Shown here piece after piece: positions 1-13,185 of a DNA stretch of 64,000 bases. The stretch's first letter is position 1. The number at the start of each line of letters is the position of its first letter. Source of the DNA: Tricholomella constricta (lineage: Eukaryota > Basidiomycota > Agaricomycetes > Agaricales > Lyophyllaceae); contig JAACJP010000015.1 in NCBI GenBank assembly GCA_013368375.1, positions 806,001 through 870,000 of the forward strand, read 5' to 3'. The translations under genes were made by a program, and so were the position numbers. The notes beneath the pieces were generated by a model. That model saw nothing but the letters and a program-made list of their open reading frames with translations, was not told the DNA's origin and did no database searches.

Positions 1-2639
1 TATGATCCGATTGCCCTCGTGGTAAGGACTCAGACGACGCTACACATACATATGTCCCCAGCTGATATCCCAATCTCTCCATATATCATTTTCTCTGAGT
101 AAATGCACACTACTATTCTCGGTGGAAGGGAATCGATATCTGCGCTGATCCTTTCTCTGTCCTGCCTTCATTGTGGGCGATTGTTCGATATTGCCGAGTC
201 TCTGAGACCAAGGAAATTAGCACTGGATGATTCGAGCAATGTGGTGCGTGTTCATAGCCCCACGATCACTTTGAACTCCATCTCTTTGAGCGGCAGGATC
301 ATAATCATCGCGCCAAGGAATTGGCAAGCGAGCACGAACGACGTCTGAAACACACAGCTGGCGAGATTGACTCCGACTGTCAAGGTCCCAAGGGATCTCT
401 TTACAATTCGCAGAGATGTTGATCGCAAGCGAGACGGAAAATCTTAACAGATTTCTCAAGAATGATAGGACCGGTTGACGAATTGCATAGGGTGTAAGGT
501 CACAACCCTTGTAGATGACTCACAAAGGAAAGGGGAGAGGATACAGGGTAGTTCTAAGCAAGTCCTCCAGAGGCTGAAGACGATTACATCGATATGTGTA
601 TGGGCCGCGCACATGAAGATTGGAGAGAAAAAACAGCCGAGACAGGCTCAAGACGGCATATTGGAAATCACGCGCCGCAGCCTCTACGCCCTGTACGAAT
701 ACATGTTCTGCCTCGCAAATGAGGTTATTTGATCTGATGGTTGAGCATTGGAAGACATACCGTGTTCCCAGTATCTCTTGCCGTGGTCCTGCCCAATTTA
801 ACTCGCCCACGCGCCCTTGAATCTAAGCTCAGTTACCTGCCCATGCAGAACGTCGCAGCCTGAGTCGAGAAAGACATAAAATCTCACCCCCTCACGAATC
901 CCTCTCCATATCTCCAATGTTCATACTTGCCCCGATACGCCTGATACCGCTTTCCGTCTAAAATAAGACTCACATAAGGACACATAGTACGTCCATGATA
1001 CCGTAGATTGGCTTACCTCCCATGTAGTGATTTCCGTCCCTTATCTTCCCGCCGCGTGCGTCGTATTAAGCTGCTGCGCGAGACTGTGGGTGGAAGATGT
1101 CACACATCAGGCCAGCTTAACATAGGGCTGTAACAACGCACCTTTAAGCCCTGTATCGTGCACATCCCAAGTGCGAAAGCGCCTTCAAGCACCCTTCTCC
1201 TTTCTGAAACCCACGGCGCATTGTAAAGCGAAAGCACGAGACCAGATAGATGATGTCTGACGGCCATGCAGCTGTGCGACGAGGGAGAGTTCACGTCATG
1301 GTAAGTGGATAGAAAATGAAAATGGCATACCTTAAATGTTCACGGGGTCCGATGCGGGCGGCGAAAGACGTAACCTAAGGCTGGAACAATGGATCTACCG
1401 CCGAGCATTCGGTTATGTCGCAAGGGATCGGCACATGGTGTCAGTCAATCGTGAATGAACACGGCACTGTAAAACTCATCTTCTCTCTCCCTCTCCCTCT
1501 CCCTCTCCATGTCCTTGTCTGAGCGTGTTAATGCGACGGAATGTCAAGTCGCTTTCGAAATCGCCATCGAGGTCGCTGCCGATCCATGTCTGCTTGTTGC
1601 TCTTGAGTCTTCATAGCGCGTTTCTGTGAGGGAAGAAGGGTTTCAACTATGTCAAATCACAATTAGAGCACATACAGGAGGCACAGCGGATAGCTAGGTG
1701 AAGTGCGGCGGACGTCGTTGGACTTGTGCCAATCTCGGCGAGGAAGGGCTGGAGCGATGAGGCGTTACGCTGTGACTGTCAATGATCGGTGGCTGTACTA
1801 CCAACACCAACGATCATCGATCATCGCTCAACGAGGAGTACGCGCAGACCGGCTTGTAGTCTTATCCAGGTGTGAGTTCTTCATGTTTCACGTTCCTGCG
1901 AGATTCAACACTGTACTAAAACTCCAATTATCCCGTAGTGGTTCAGGGACAACCGCTTTTTTTCCAGGGCGCCCTCACTGAGGGTGCCGCCGCACCCTCG
2001 GATTCGTTCGCAGCGCTATTCCTGCTCGCTCGACCTGACTCAATCTCAGCTACAACACGACGCAGTGAGTAGTTTTGCACATTCGACACTCACAATATTC
2101 TAATGTACCAGATCAGTTAATAGCCACCCATTTCGGAATCTTCAGGTCAGTATTGAGGTCTCTGCGCATCTGGGTTCGTTTGTGGACTTCTCTGGTGATG
2201 TACAACATCCTCGACTATAGCCTACGTCACCACTGCCGCCCCCACCTCGTCTCCTCGTCGTCTCCCGCCATTCCCAGAGCACCACGACCCCAATACCCCT
2301 CCACTGATCCGCACTTCCGCTCCGGCGTCCTCCTCGCTGCCGCCCCAACGTCATTTTCTCCAGCAAGCTCGCCATGCTTGTCGAGCTCTTCGCATATAAG
2401 GGTGAAGGTGCCCTTGGCCTGGATCTATTCTGTGTGCCAAGGCTGGGACGGCGAGACAGAGCCAGAGCCTCGTAACGGGATGATGAGTCCTTTTTTTCTG
2501 CATTGTGTAGCGGAGGAGGGGGTGAAGAGGACGATGGCAATTTGCGAGTTCATGCCACCGGGAAGAGGAGTAGGGGCTTGATACGCGTGTGTGTGTGTGT
2601 ATCCTAGCGTCCTAGCGTAGGAGGGGGGGAGAAGGACAA
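1..2639. other. No convincing gene; degenerate sequence
   Basis: I see no open frame with recognisable protein similarity and no splice-consistent gene here. The stretch holds a (CTCCCT)n microsatellite near 1484-1509, one copy of the dispersed hairpin at 1968-1988, and a segment around 1100-1170 that resembles 20690-20750 (shared words such as GGGCTGTAA and GCACCTTT). It is probably decayed gene and repeat material. Confidence 0.5.
1968..1988. repeat. Dispersed hairpin repeat, isolated copy
   Basis: The copy has arms GGCGCCCTC and GAGGGTGCC around a 3-nt loop ACT. It is the same motif found in the 1,495-bp satellite and many times in the 26-37 kb array. Confidence 0.7.
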
Positions 2640-3240
2640 TGACAGTCGTTTCGGTGGGAGAACTGCTGGCTTGCCGCACCATCATCGCCGCCCTCCAATC
2701 CCGCGTAAGTGCCCACACTCCTCTTTTTTTTTCAACCACGGAACTACATCTCCTCACTAACGATTCGAAAAACAAGGACATCCCCGCCCGCCTCGTCAAT
2801 CTCACCAACCTCAACATGAACGTCGACTCAGCAGCACCTGCCAAACAAGCCCTCGACACGCTCACCCCAGACTTCAAAGCACGCATACTCGAAGGCTTGC
2901 GCTCAAGCCCGCCCGGACTATGAGGGTCATCGCCCGTCTTGGTCGCGACAGGTCTGCCCTCCCTCTTCTCTTCTGTTGCTCTGATTGCTTATTCGACTAA
3001 CGCTTCACTCCAGGGTTCTTCGGCCCCACCCCGGGCTCCTCGTCGGTTCTAGACCACATCGGGCGCGGGTACACGGACGTCCATGCTGCACTGTATGTGC
3101 GCACGGTGGGGGCGCACGGTGGGTTCGCAACGCTCACCAATCAGTTAGTTTCGGCACTACAAATGCTCCAACGACGCCATGCGCATCACCCGCGGCGCCA
3201 GGGCGCTCCTCGTCGCCGATGTCTGGCAGGTATGCCTATC
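2640..3240 (+). pseudogene. Aspartokinase (aspartate kinase) relic
   Basis: Spliced by eye, the frame from about 2640 reads TVVSVGELLACRTIIAALQ, an intron after 2703, then DIPARLVNLTNLNMNVD. After another intron comes GFFGPTPGS followed by GRGYTD. In fungal aspartokinases (Hom3 type) the same order occurs: SVGEKLSCR, then a G-I-P-A block, then the GFFG..PG motif and GRGYTD of the kinase domain. The next expected block (WKEVDGIFTADPRKVP) is absent and the frame decays into unrelated sequence. No N-terminal kinase motif or ACT domain is visible. I read it as a truncated remnant of an amino-acid biosynthesis gene. A divergent intact gene is unlikely because essential kinase residues are missing. 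Confidence 0.5.
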
Positions 3241-5430
3241 CTCTCACCTTCTCCATCTCAATTCAATGCTAACGCAGGCCCGACTTCTCTTTATAAAGCC
3301 TTAACACCAGCCGGCCGCCCTCCTTCTCTCTTGCAATATTGACTACAGCTTTGCTGACGCTAAGGACGACGCCGGTGAGGGCGCAGAAGCAGGTTTTGGC
3401 AGTCCATGTACGTGTGGATCGATCTACATCTTCCTTGAATACTGACTATCACCATTTCACGTTACAGTCAGCATCCGGCAATGCCTTTTGCCACCGAGTG
3501 CGTCGCGGATGTGGCAGCGCGCACGCTCACGGTCGAGGCGCTGAGCTATGTGACAACCATGGAGCTCGACCGGAGGGTGGGAAAAACGGAGAGGGAGAGG
3601 GAAGTTGATATCGCAGGGTTGTTCCAGCGCTGTGTGCTGGATCATGTCTGTGGAACGGGTGCGCTGCATCGTTAAGTTTGACTGGGAGAATGATCTTGCT
3701 GACCGTGGTTTGTGAACGTGGGTAGTGCTGATGTACATCCACTGCTTGTTCTTCGCCCCGTCGACGGCTTCAACCCCTCCTGCTGCAAACATCGAGCATC
3801 CTTTGCCGTCCGTCCGCCGACGCAACGACATCGACCGCCCCTCCTTACACTTCCATGCCCCCATCACGTCCGACATTATCTCCGCCTCCTCCACCTGCAT
3901 GCAGCTCCGCCGCCAAGTAAGTAGATGTGGGTGTGGGGGTACTGCATGTGGACGTGGACCCAGACACGGAGGATGAATGAGAGGACCTGGAGCTGGAGCG
4001 CGGGCTTGATATGTGTCTGACGAGGAGGCGATACCCCGGCTTTGTAGAGGGTTCGTGTTCAGTTCTGCTGGGTATTTACTCCCATTTGATGTTCCGTTGC
4101 AGCCATACGCTCAAACACTCAAGGAGGCTATAGATGCTGCTTGGGATGCACCCACACCAGAACTCGCACCAGAAACCGCGCGCGAGCAAGGTGTGTTTGT
4201 CTTGTCATGCTGCTTCCCTTCACGCGCTAACTTCAACGCCGCTTGTCATCTGCAGCCCCCTCACCACTACCACCAAGGTCGAGATCGAGATCAATATCGA
4301 AATCGAAGTCGCCATCCATCGCAGCCACACTCGGACCCAGCTGCGACGCCGACACTGCAGCCCACGCGAGCCGGACAACGCACCACCACCACTTCCGCAA
4401 CCACTATCTCTTGGAACACCACTTTCCACCACTTCTCTCTCACCACCACCTGTCGCCTGCACCTGCACTTGAACTGGCTGACCGCCCCCGTCCCCACCAC
4501 AACCGTGCACGCCCACCTCGCCCCCGCCTCCGCCAAAGGTGAAGACCCTGTGGGACTACATGTTACAGAAGAAGCGCGAGGAGAAGGAGGCGGCACAGGG
4601 CCACGTCAGTTTTCTTTCTGGGGAGTGGGAATTTGAGGGCAAGACGGAGCTCGCTGAGCCGCGCATTCTCGGCAGGGTGCCCTTGGAGACTGCACTCGCC
4701 GGACCCACGCCCTTGCACCCGCCTCCGCTTTGAAAGGCCAACGGGGAGGCTCTACTCCACAGGACCATGACCTTGTGCGATCCCTTTCAGAGCGGATCGG
4801 CGGCCCCAGCGTACACGCAGCACCGCACCTCACCGGCCCCAGCGACAGTGCAAGCGCCAGTATTCCCAAGAAGATTAGGAGATCAGTCTCGGCAACGACA
4901 CGCCCTCGCAGAAAGCCGCTACGATCACCGCCGCCGCCGCCGTCGCCGACAAGACAGACTCGGCTGCGCACTTATAATGTTCCTTTCACGGTCTGTTCTC
5001 CGTCTTCGCCTTGCTCCTTACCTCTCATGCCCTTTGCCCAGATAAGGTCCAAGAACGACTGTCTTGAAATCAGGTCAGTTTCGCTTCGCCCTTTTTTCCT
5101 TCAATACTTTCGATATTTCTCCTTCCACAGTCGAGGCGCCCGGTCTTATGATACCACGCCACACTCTCAACGTCCTTCTGACATCCTCCCCAACTTGAGT
5201 CCTTGGAACTCGACATCCTCGTCACCAGCTTGTCCGCGACTACAACGGCTCAGAATCATCCAACTTCGTGTGTCTGCCCTTCAACTCTACCACATACCAC
5301 GACTCATTCCCCATAGCTCCGCGCTGCCTTCATGGGCATCACGAAGGCAGTGTTCATGCACCTATATCCCTCTTCACCTGGGCGCTCATGAAACCCTAAG
5401 ATGGTGCGTAACATTGCACATTATCTAGAG
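3241..5430 (+). other. Unrecognised gene remnants
   Basis: Several short frames have exon-like coding character. Examples are near 3484-3660 (DVAARTLTVEALSYVT), and near 4020-4190 and 4540-4730 (TLWDYMLQKKREEKEAA, then GEWEFEGKTELAEPRILG), bounded by plausible GT and AG sites. They cannot be linked into one frame by simple introns and I recognise no family. The 4300-4520 part is a His/Pro/Thr-rich low-complexity stretch. This may be a second decayed gene downstream of the aspartokinase relic. Confidence 0.35.
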
Positions 5431-6446
5431 AATATCCTTATTTACAAAACGAGTCAACAGTCATCTACGTACTTATTGTACAAGTACATAGACCAAGGCT
5501 AATTTGAGTAAACAATGTAGCCGTTGCCAAACCCTACATTTCCATCACTCTGCTTCTGATTCTTGAACACTGTGGACCTATCAACCTTACCTTCCTTGCT
5601 TTCTTCCCCACACCTTGCTTCTTTTAGCACTATAATGATCCTTCGACGACCGTGCATAGACAATGTAGCATTGGTTATTGATCAAATTGTTGAATGTAGT
5701 GTTTATGTATATCAATAGTAAATGTGAAGCGCGCAGGCTGTTGCTCTTCTTCTGGTAACCTGCGTGTCAATGTACAACACTTCACAACATGGAAAAATTA
5801 CACTTCACTTTGATTTGTAGTCCCCTACACTGCTTAGGAATTGTATGGTCAATGTAAAGCGAGTGTTTTTCAGCGCGCGCGCACGGATTGGAGGCCGGGT
5901 AGACATTGGACAACCGGGGCTGATGAGATGATGGATGGATGGATGGATGGATGGATGAGTTACAGTATGTTAACAGTGTTGCCTTAAGTGGTTGGAAGGA
6001 ATGCAATGTGGCTGCTTGACTGACTATCGCTGTTGCTCACCGTTGATGCGCCTTCGGTTTCCAGAGTAGATGTTGGGTGGACCAGTGGTGCGGGGGTTCG
6101 GTGTTTCGGTGTTTTGTGTGTTGTGGTGTGTCTGTGTCTCGGTGTTCCAGTGAGCCCCAAAGTCCCAAAGTCCCGAGCCCACATGGCCCAGGCCGCAAGC
6201 CTCAAAGCCCGAAGTCCCGAAGTCCCAAGCCCTTGCCACGTATTCAAGCTCCAAGGGTACCCGAAGCCCCGAGCCTGTGCGCAAAGCCCGAAGCCCCCAT
6301 CTTGTGCGGGAAGCCTAACACCCGAAGAACCGATCACGTGCTCAAAGCCCGAAGCCCCGCAGCCTTAAGCCCATGCCCGAAGCCTCGATCTTGTGCCCCA
6401 AGCCTGTGCCCTGAGGACATGCTTTGTGAATGCGATGCCGGGTCAA
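5431..6446. other. Gene-free spacer with simple repeats
   Basis: No gene is visible. A (GGAT)n microsatellite lies near 5930-5960. Positions 6150-6420 form a C-rich pseudo-repetitive stretch built from variants of AAGCCCGAAGTCCC. The 1,495-bp satellite starts directly after it. Confidence 0.6.
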
Positions 6447-9400
6447 TTTGCTTGCGGGCATAATAGGTGCACCCTCACTGAGGGTGCCGTGCATACATGT
6501 CCAAACAGATGCAAATCAAACCAAATGCCAGCGAGGCAATGTAAAATCTGACGTGTGTGGGTCTGTTTGTTCAATAGACTAGCCAGTATTCCGAGCGAGT
6601 ATAATAGATCGAACTAGCTACGTACGACTAGCGGCAGTATAACAGATCGGACTAGCTACGTACGGGAGTTTGCTTGCAGCGAGATGCAAGTCAAATCAAA
6701 CACACTGCACACGATTGTTCCTGACAACGCAAATCTAACACCAGCGAGGCAACGTAGAAGCTGATGCGCAACACGGGCAATTTGCGTGAACGCTAGTAAT
6801 CTCAGCAAGTACAATAAATTACGTACCACTAGCGGGACAATTTTATGATGTTCCTGACGACGCAAATCCAACGCTAGCAAGGCAATGTAGAATCTGACGG
6901 GCAGTCTGCTTTGCGTAAAAGCTAGTATTCTCAGCAAGGACAATAAATTATGTACGACTAGTGGCACGTTTTGATGAGATGTCGTTTGAGTGATACGTTC
7001 TAACGAGAGCGAGGGAGGGTGTAGGGATATCTTTGGGCATACGCAACGACGACTTTCACTGCAATTGACGTAGCCGATGAGCGACAGGTCAATACGTTCT
7101 AGCAACACAATAACCGATGAGTGACGGGTGAAAGCCATTGAAGTCGAGCTCTGTGGTGCGTACTCGTTTTGTTGTGATCCTGATGGTAAGTTTGCTTGCG
7201 TGAACGTTGTTGTGCATGCGTGTGCTGATCGCAACGGTTGGCATTCCTTTGAAGCTCAAGAGAAAAAACGTACAGCTACATATGCTGTTGGGGATTGTTG
7301 ATGCTTGGTTGTCACTGATAGACCTTTCGAACCGTCTGGCTGATGCTTTCAGGAACATGACCTGTGACTGAACGTGGTGCGTGCGAGGCGACTGGCGTAT
7401 GTGACACATAACGTACCCAGCGAGTGGCGTACCCGGCGACCGGTTAGAGGTTTGAGTTAGAGCTTCGGGTGCCTCGGTTAGAGTTTTGGGTTGGGAACGT
7501 TTCTGCTCATGTCTCGGTTAAGGTTCGGAAACGTGCTCTGCTCTGGAGCGAGATGCAAGTCAAATCAAACGCACTGCACACGATCAATCCTGACAATGCA
7601 AATCCAACACCAGCGAGGCAACGTAAAATCTGATGGGCAATTTGCGTTAACGTATTCTGAGCAAGTACAATAAATTACGTACAACTTATTATGCCAGCAA
7701 GGCAACGTAAAATCTGATGTGCAATACAGGCAGTTTGCGTGAGCGCTAGTATTCTCAGCAAGTATAATAAATTATGTACAACTAGTCGCATGTTTTTATG
7801 AGACATTGTTTGAGTCTAGCGACACATTTGAGTAGGCCTTGGCCATACGTAACAACAACTCTCACTGCAATCGACGTAGCCAATGAGCGACAGGTCAAGG
7901 AGGTGTGCACTTCTTTTGTTGTGATCCCGACGGACGGTTGGTTTGCTTGCGGGCATAATAGGTGCACCCTCACTGAGGGTGCCGTGCATACATGTCCAAA
8001 CAGATGCAAATCAAACCAAATGCCAGCGAGGCAATGTAAAATCTGACGTGTGTGGGTCTGTTTGTTCAATAGACTAGCCAGTATTCCGAGCGAGTATAAT
8101 AGATCGAACTAGCTACGTACGACTAGCGGCAGTATAACAGATCGGACTAGCTACGTACGGGAGTTTGCTTGCAGCGAGATGCAAGTCAAATCAAACACAC
8201 TGCACACGATTGTTCCTGACAACGCAAATCTAACACCAGCGAGGCAACGTAGAAGCTGATGCGCAACACGGGCAATTTGCGTGAACGCTAGTAATCTCAG
8301 CAAGTACAATAAATTACGTACCACTAGCGGGACAATTTTATGATGTTCCTGACGACGCAAATCCAACGCTAGCAAGGCAATGTAGAATCTGACGGGCAGT
8401 CTGCTTTGCGTAAAAGCTAGTATTCTCAGCAAGGACAATAAATTATGTACGACTAGTGGCACGTTTTGATGAGATGTCGTTTCAGTGATACGTTCTAACG
8501 AGAGCGAGGGAGGGTGTAGGGATATCTTTGGGCATACGCAACGACGACTTTCACTGCAATTGACGTAGCCGATGAGCGACAGGTCAATACGTTCTAGCAA
8601 CACAATAACCGATGAGTGACGGGTGAAAGCCATTGAAGTCGAGCTCTGTGGTGCGTACTCGTTTTGTTGTGATCCTGATGGTAAGTTTGCTTGCGTGAAC
8701 GTTGTTGTGCATGCGTGTGCTGATCGCAACGGTTGGCATTCCTTTGAAGCTCAAGAGAAAAAACGTACAGCTACATATGCTGTTGGGGATTGTTGATGCT
8801 TGGTTGTCACTGATAGACCTTTCGAACCGTCTGGCTGATGCTTTCAGGAACATGACCTGTGACTGAACGTGGTGCGTGCGAGGCGACTGGCGTATGTGAC
8901 ACATAACGTACCCAGCGAGTGGCGTACCCGGCGACCGGTTAGAGGTTTGAGTTAGAGCTTCGGGTGCCTCGGTTAGAGTTTTGGGTTGGGAACGTTTCTG
9001 CTCATGTCTCGGTTAAGGTTCGGAAACGTGCTCTGCTCTGGAGCGAGATGCAAGTCAAATCAAACGCACTGCACACGATCAATCCTGACAATGCAAATCC
9101 AACACCAGCGAGGCAACGTAAAATCTGATGGGCAATTTGCGTTAACGTATTCTGAGCAAGTACAATAAATTACGTACAACTTATTATGCCAGCAAGGCAA
9201 CGTAAAATCTGATGTGCAATACAGGCAGTTTGCGTGAGCGCTAGTATTCTCAGCAAGTATAATAAATTATGTACAACTAGTCGCATGTTTTTATGAGACA
9301 TTGTTTGAGTCTAGCGACACATTTGAGTAGGCCTTGGCCATACGTAACAACAACTCTCACTGCAATCGACGTAGCCAATGAGCGACAGGTCAAGGAGGTG

Positions 9401-10464
9401 TGCACTTCTTTTGTTGTGATCCCGACGGACGGTTGGTTTGCTTGCGGGCATAATAGGTGCACCCTCACTGAGGGTGCCGTGCATACATGTCCAAACAGAT
9501 GCAAATCAAACCAAATGCCAGCGAGGCAATGTAAAATCTGACGTGTGTGGGTCTGTTTGTTCAATAGACTAGCCAGTATTCCGAGCGAGTATAATAGATC
9601 GAACTAGCTACGTACGACTAGCGGCAGTATAACAGATCGGACTAGCTACGTACGGGAGTTTGCTTGCAGCGAGATGCAAGTCAAATCAAACACACTGCAC
9701 ACGATTGTTCCTGACAACGCAAATCTAACACCAGCGAGGCAACGTAGAAGCTGATGCGCAACACGGGCAATTTGCGTGAACGCTAGTAATCTCAGCAAGT
9801 ACAATAAATTACGTACCACTAGCGGGACAATTTTATGATGTTCCTGACGACGCAAATCCAACGCTAGCAAGGCAATGTAGAATCTGACGGGCAGTCTGCT
9901 TTGCGTAAAAGCTAGTATTCTCAGCAAGGACAATAAATTATGTACGACTAGTGGCACGTTTTGATGAGATGTCGTTTGAGTGATACGTTCTAACGAGAGC
10001 GAGGGAGGGTGTAGGGATATCTTTGGGCATACGCAACGACGACTTTCACTGCAATTGACGTAGCCGATGAGCGACAGGTCAATACGTTCTAGCAACACAA
10101 TAACCGATGAGTGACGGGTGAAAGCCATTGAAGTCGAGCTCTGTGGTGCGTACTCGTTTTGTTGTGATCCTGATGGTAAGTTTGCTTGCGTGAACGTTGT
10201 TGTGCATGCGTGTGCTGATCGCAACGGTTGGCATTCCTTTGAAGCTCAAGAGAAAAAACGTACAGCTACATATGCTGTTGGGGATTGTTGATGCTTGGTT
10301 GTCACTGATAGACCTTTCGAACCGTCTGGCTGATGCTTTCAGGAACATGACCTGTGACTGAACGTGGTGCGTGCGAGGCGACTGGCGTATGTGACACATA
10401 ACGTACCCAGCGAGTGGCGTACCCGGCGACCGGTTAGAGGTTTGAGTTAGAGCTTCGGGTGCCT
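6447..10464. repeat. 1,495-bp tandem satellite, 2.7 copies
   Basis: Copies begin at 6447, 7942 and 9437 (TTTGCTTGCGGGCATAATAG), an exact period of 1,495 bp. The third copy is cut at 10464, where the 98-bp minisatellite starts. The copies are nearly identical; one visible difference is TTTGAG versus TTTCAG near 6990/8485. Each unit contains about five degenerate sub-repeats of roughly 105-130 bp, built from a CCAGCGAGGCAACGTA..AATCTGA block, a TCTCAGCAAGTACAATAAATTA block and an ACGTAC..CTAG block. Each unit also carries one dispersed hairpin (6469-6487 and equivalents). It ends in a GGTTAGAG-rich telomere-like part. Open frames inside it are incidental. It looks like subtelomeric satellite. 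Confidence 0.9.
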
Positions 10465-13185
10465 GTATATATTACTCTGAGAATCCAGGCTGGATTCCAG
10501 TGGTACCAATGGTACCAGAATTTCCTTTTCTGGACGGTACCATTCGTGGTACCATGGTACCTGTATATATTACTCTGAGAATCCAGGCTGGATTCCAGTG
10601 GTACCAATGGTACCAGAATTTCCTTTTCTGGACGGTACCATTCGTGGTACCATGGTACCTTCTGTGGTACCATCCATGGTACCATGGTACCAGAATTTCC
10701 TTTTCTGGATGTGGTACCATCTGTGGTACCACGGTACCCTGTATATATTACTCTGAGAATCCAGGCTGGATTCCTGTATATATTACTCTGAGAATCCAGG
10801 CTGGATTCCAGTGGTACCAATGGTACCAGAATTTCCTTTTCTGGACGGTACCATTCGTGGTACCATGGTACCTGTATATATTACTCTGAGAATCCAGGCT
10901 GGATTCCAGTGGTACCAATGGTACCAGAATTTCCTTTTCTGGACGGTACCATTCGTGGTACCATGGTACCTTCTGTGGTACCATCCGTGGTACCATGGTA
11001 CCAGAATTTCCTTTTCTGGATGTGGTACCATCTGTGGTACCACGGTACCCTCGGTGTACGTGGCGTACTCAGCGACCGGTTAGAGGTTCGAGTTAGTGCT
11101 TCGGTTGTCTCGGTTAGAGTTTCGGTTGAGAACGTTTTCTCTCGTGTCTCGGTTAACGTTAGTCTGTATATATTACTCTGAGAATCCAGGCTGGATTCCA
11201 GTGGTACCAATGGTACCAGAATTTCCTTTTCTGGACGGTACCATTCGTGGTACCATGGTACCTGTATATATTACTCTGAGAATCCAGGCTGGATTCCAGT
11301 GGTACCAATGGTACCAGAATTTCCTTTTCTGGACGGTACCATTCGTGGTACCATGGTACCTGTATATATTACTCTGAGAATCCAGGCTGGATTCCAGTGG
11401 TACCAATGGTACCAGAATTTCCTTTTCTGGACGGTACCATTCGTGGTACCATGGTACCTTCTGTGGTACCATCCGTGGTACCATGGTACCAGAATTTCCT
11501 TTTCTGGATGTGGTACCATCTGTGGTACCACGGTACCCTCGGTGTACGTGGCGTACTCAGCGACCGGTTAGAGGTTCGAGTTAGTGCTTCGGTTGTCTCG
11601 GTTAGAGTTTCGGTTGAGAACGTTTTCTCTCGTGTCTCGGTTAACGTTAGTCTGTATATATTACTCTGAGAATCCAGGCTGGATTCCAGTGGTACCAATG
11701 GTACCAGAATTTCCTTTTCTGGACGGTACCATTCGTGGTACCATGGTACCTGTATATATTACTCTGAGAATCCAGGCTGGATTCCAGTGGTACCAATGGT
11801 ACCAGAATTTCCTTTTCTGGACGGTACCATTCGTGGTACCATGGTACCTTCTGTGGTACCATCCATGGTACCATGGTACCAGAATTTCCTTTTCTGGATG
11901 TGGTACCATCTGTGGTACCACGGTACCCTGTATATATTACTCTGAGAATCCAGGCTGGATTCCTGTATATATTACTCTGAGAATCCAGGCTGGATTCCAG
12001 TGGTACCAATGGTACCAGAATTTCCTTTTCTGGACGGTACCATTCGTGGTACCATGGTACCTGTATATATTACTCTGAGAATCCAGGCTGGATTCCAGTG
12101 GTACCAATGGTACCAGAATTTCCTTTTCTGGACGGTACCATTCGTGGTACCATGGTACCTTCTGTGGTACCATCCGTGGTACCATGGTACCAGAATTTCC
12201 TTTTCTGGATGTGGTACCATCTGTGGTACCACGGTACCCTCGGTGTACGTGGCGTACTCAGCGACCGGTTAGAGGTTCGAGTTAGTGCTTCGGTTGTCTC
12301 GGTTAGAGTTTCGGTTGAGAACGTTTTCTCTCGTGTCTCGGTTAACGTTAGTCTGTATATATTACTCTGAGAATCCAGGCTGGATTCCAGTGGTACCAAT
12401 GGTACCAGAATTTCCTTTTCTGGACGGTACCATTCGTGGTACCATGGTACCTGTATATATTACTCTGAGAATCCAGGCTGGATTCCAGTGGTACCAATGG
12501 TACCAGAATTTCCTTTTCTGGACGGTACCATTCGTGGTACCATGGTACCTGTATATATTACTCTGAGAATCCAGGCTGGATTCCAGTGGTACCAATGGTA
12601 CCAGAATTTCCTTTTCTGGACGGTACCATTCGTGGTACCATGGTACCTTCTGTGGTACCATCCGTGGTACCATGGTACCAGAATTTCCTTTTCTGGATGT
12701 GGTACCATCTGTGGTACCACGGTACCCTCGGTGTACGTGGCGTACTCAGCGACCGGTTAGAGGTTCGAGTTAGTGCTTCGGTTGTCTCGGTTAGAGTTTC
12801 GGTTGAGAACGTTTTCTCTCGTGTCTCGGTTAACGTTAGTCTGTATATATTACTCTGAGAATCCAGGCTGGATTCCAGTGGTACCAATGGTACCAGAATT
12901 TCCTTTTCTGGACGGTACCATTCGTGGTACCATGGTACCTGTATATATTACTCTGAGAATCCAGGCTGGATTCCAGTGGTACCAATGGTACCAGAATTTC
13001 CTTTTCTGGACGGTACCATTCGTGGTACCATGGTACCTTCTGTGGTACCATCCGTGGTACCATGGTACCAGAATTTCCTTTTCTGGATGTGGTACCATCT
13101 GTGGTACCACGGTACCCTCGGTGTACGTGGCGTACTCAGCGACCGGTTAGAGGTTCGAGTTAGTGCTTCGGTTGTCTCGGTTAGA
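10465..13185. repeat. Palindrome-rich 98-bp minisatellite in a higher-order array
   Basis: The basic unit (first copy 10465-10562) starts GTATATATTACTCTGAG and is packed with inverted repeats: GAATCCAGGCTGGATTC is a perfect 17-bp hairpin, CCAGAA..TTCTGG flanks the middle, and five GGTACC sites form further palindromes. Truncated and fused unit variants alternate. A separate module of about 110 bp (TCGGTGTACGTGGCGTACTC onward, through GGTTAGAGG to GGTTAACGTTAGTCT) recurs at 11051, 11539, 12240, 12728 and 13118. Its spacings of 488, 701, 488 and 390 bp define higher-order units. The many 80-160-codon frames inside are repeat artefacts on both strands. The array abuts the Penelope-like element at 13186. 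Confidence 0.92.

Noticed and set aside
6447..13185. Many open frames of 80-190 codons on both strands in the satellites
   Set aside because: They repeat with the array period, overlap on both strands, have no domain similarity and vary only with repeat copy number.
10465..13185. Regular repeats that might suggest a CRISPR array
   Set aside because: Units are 98 bp, adjacent and identical, with no unique spacers, and the DNA is fungal.
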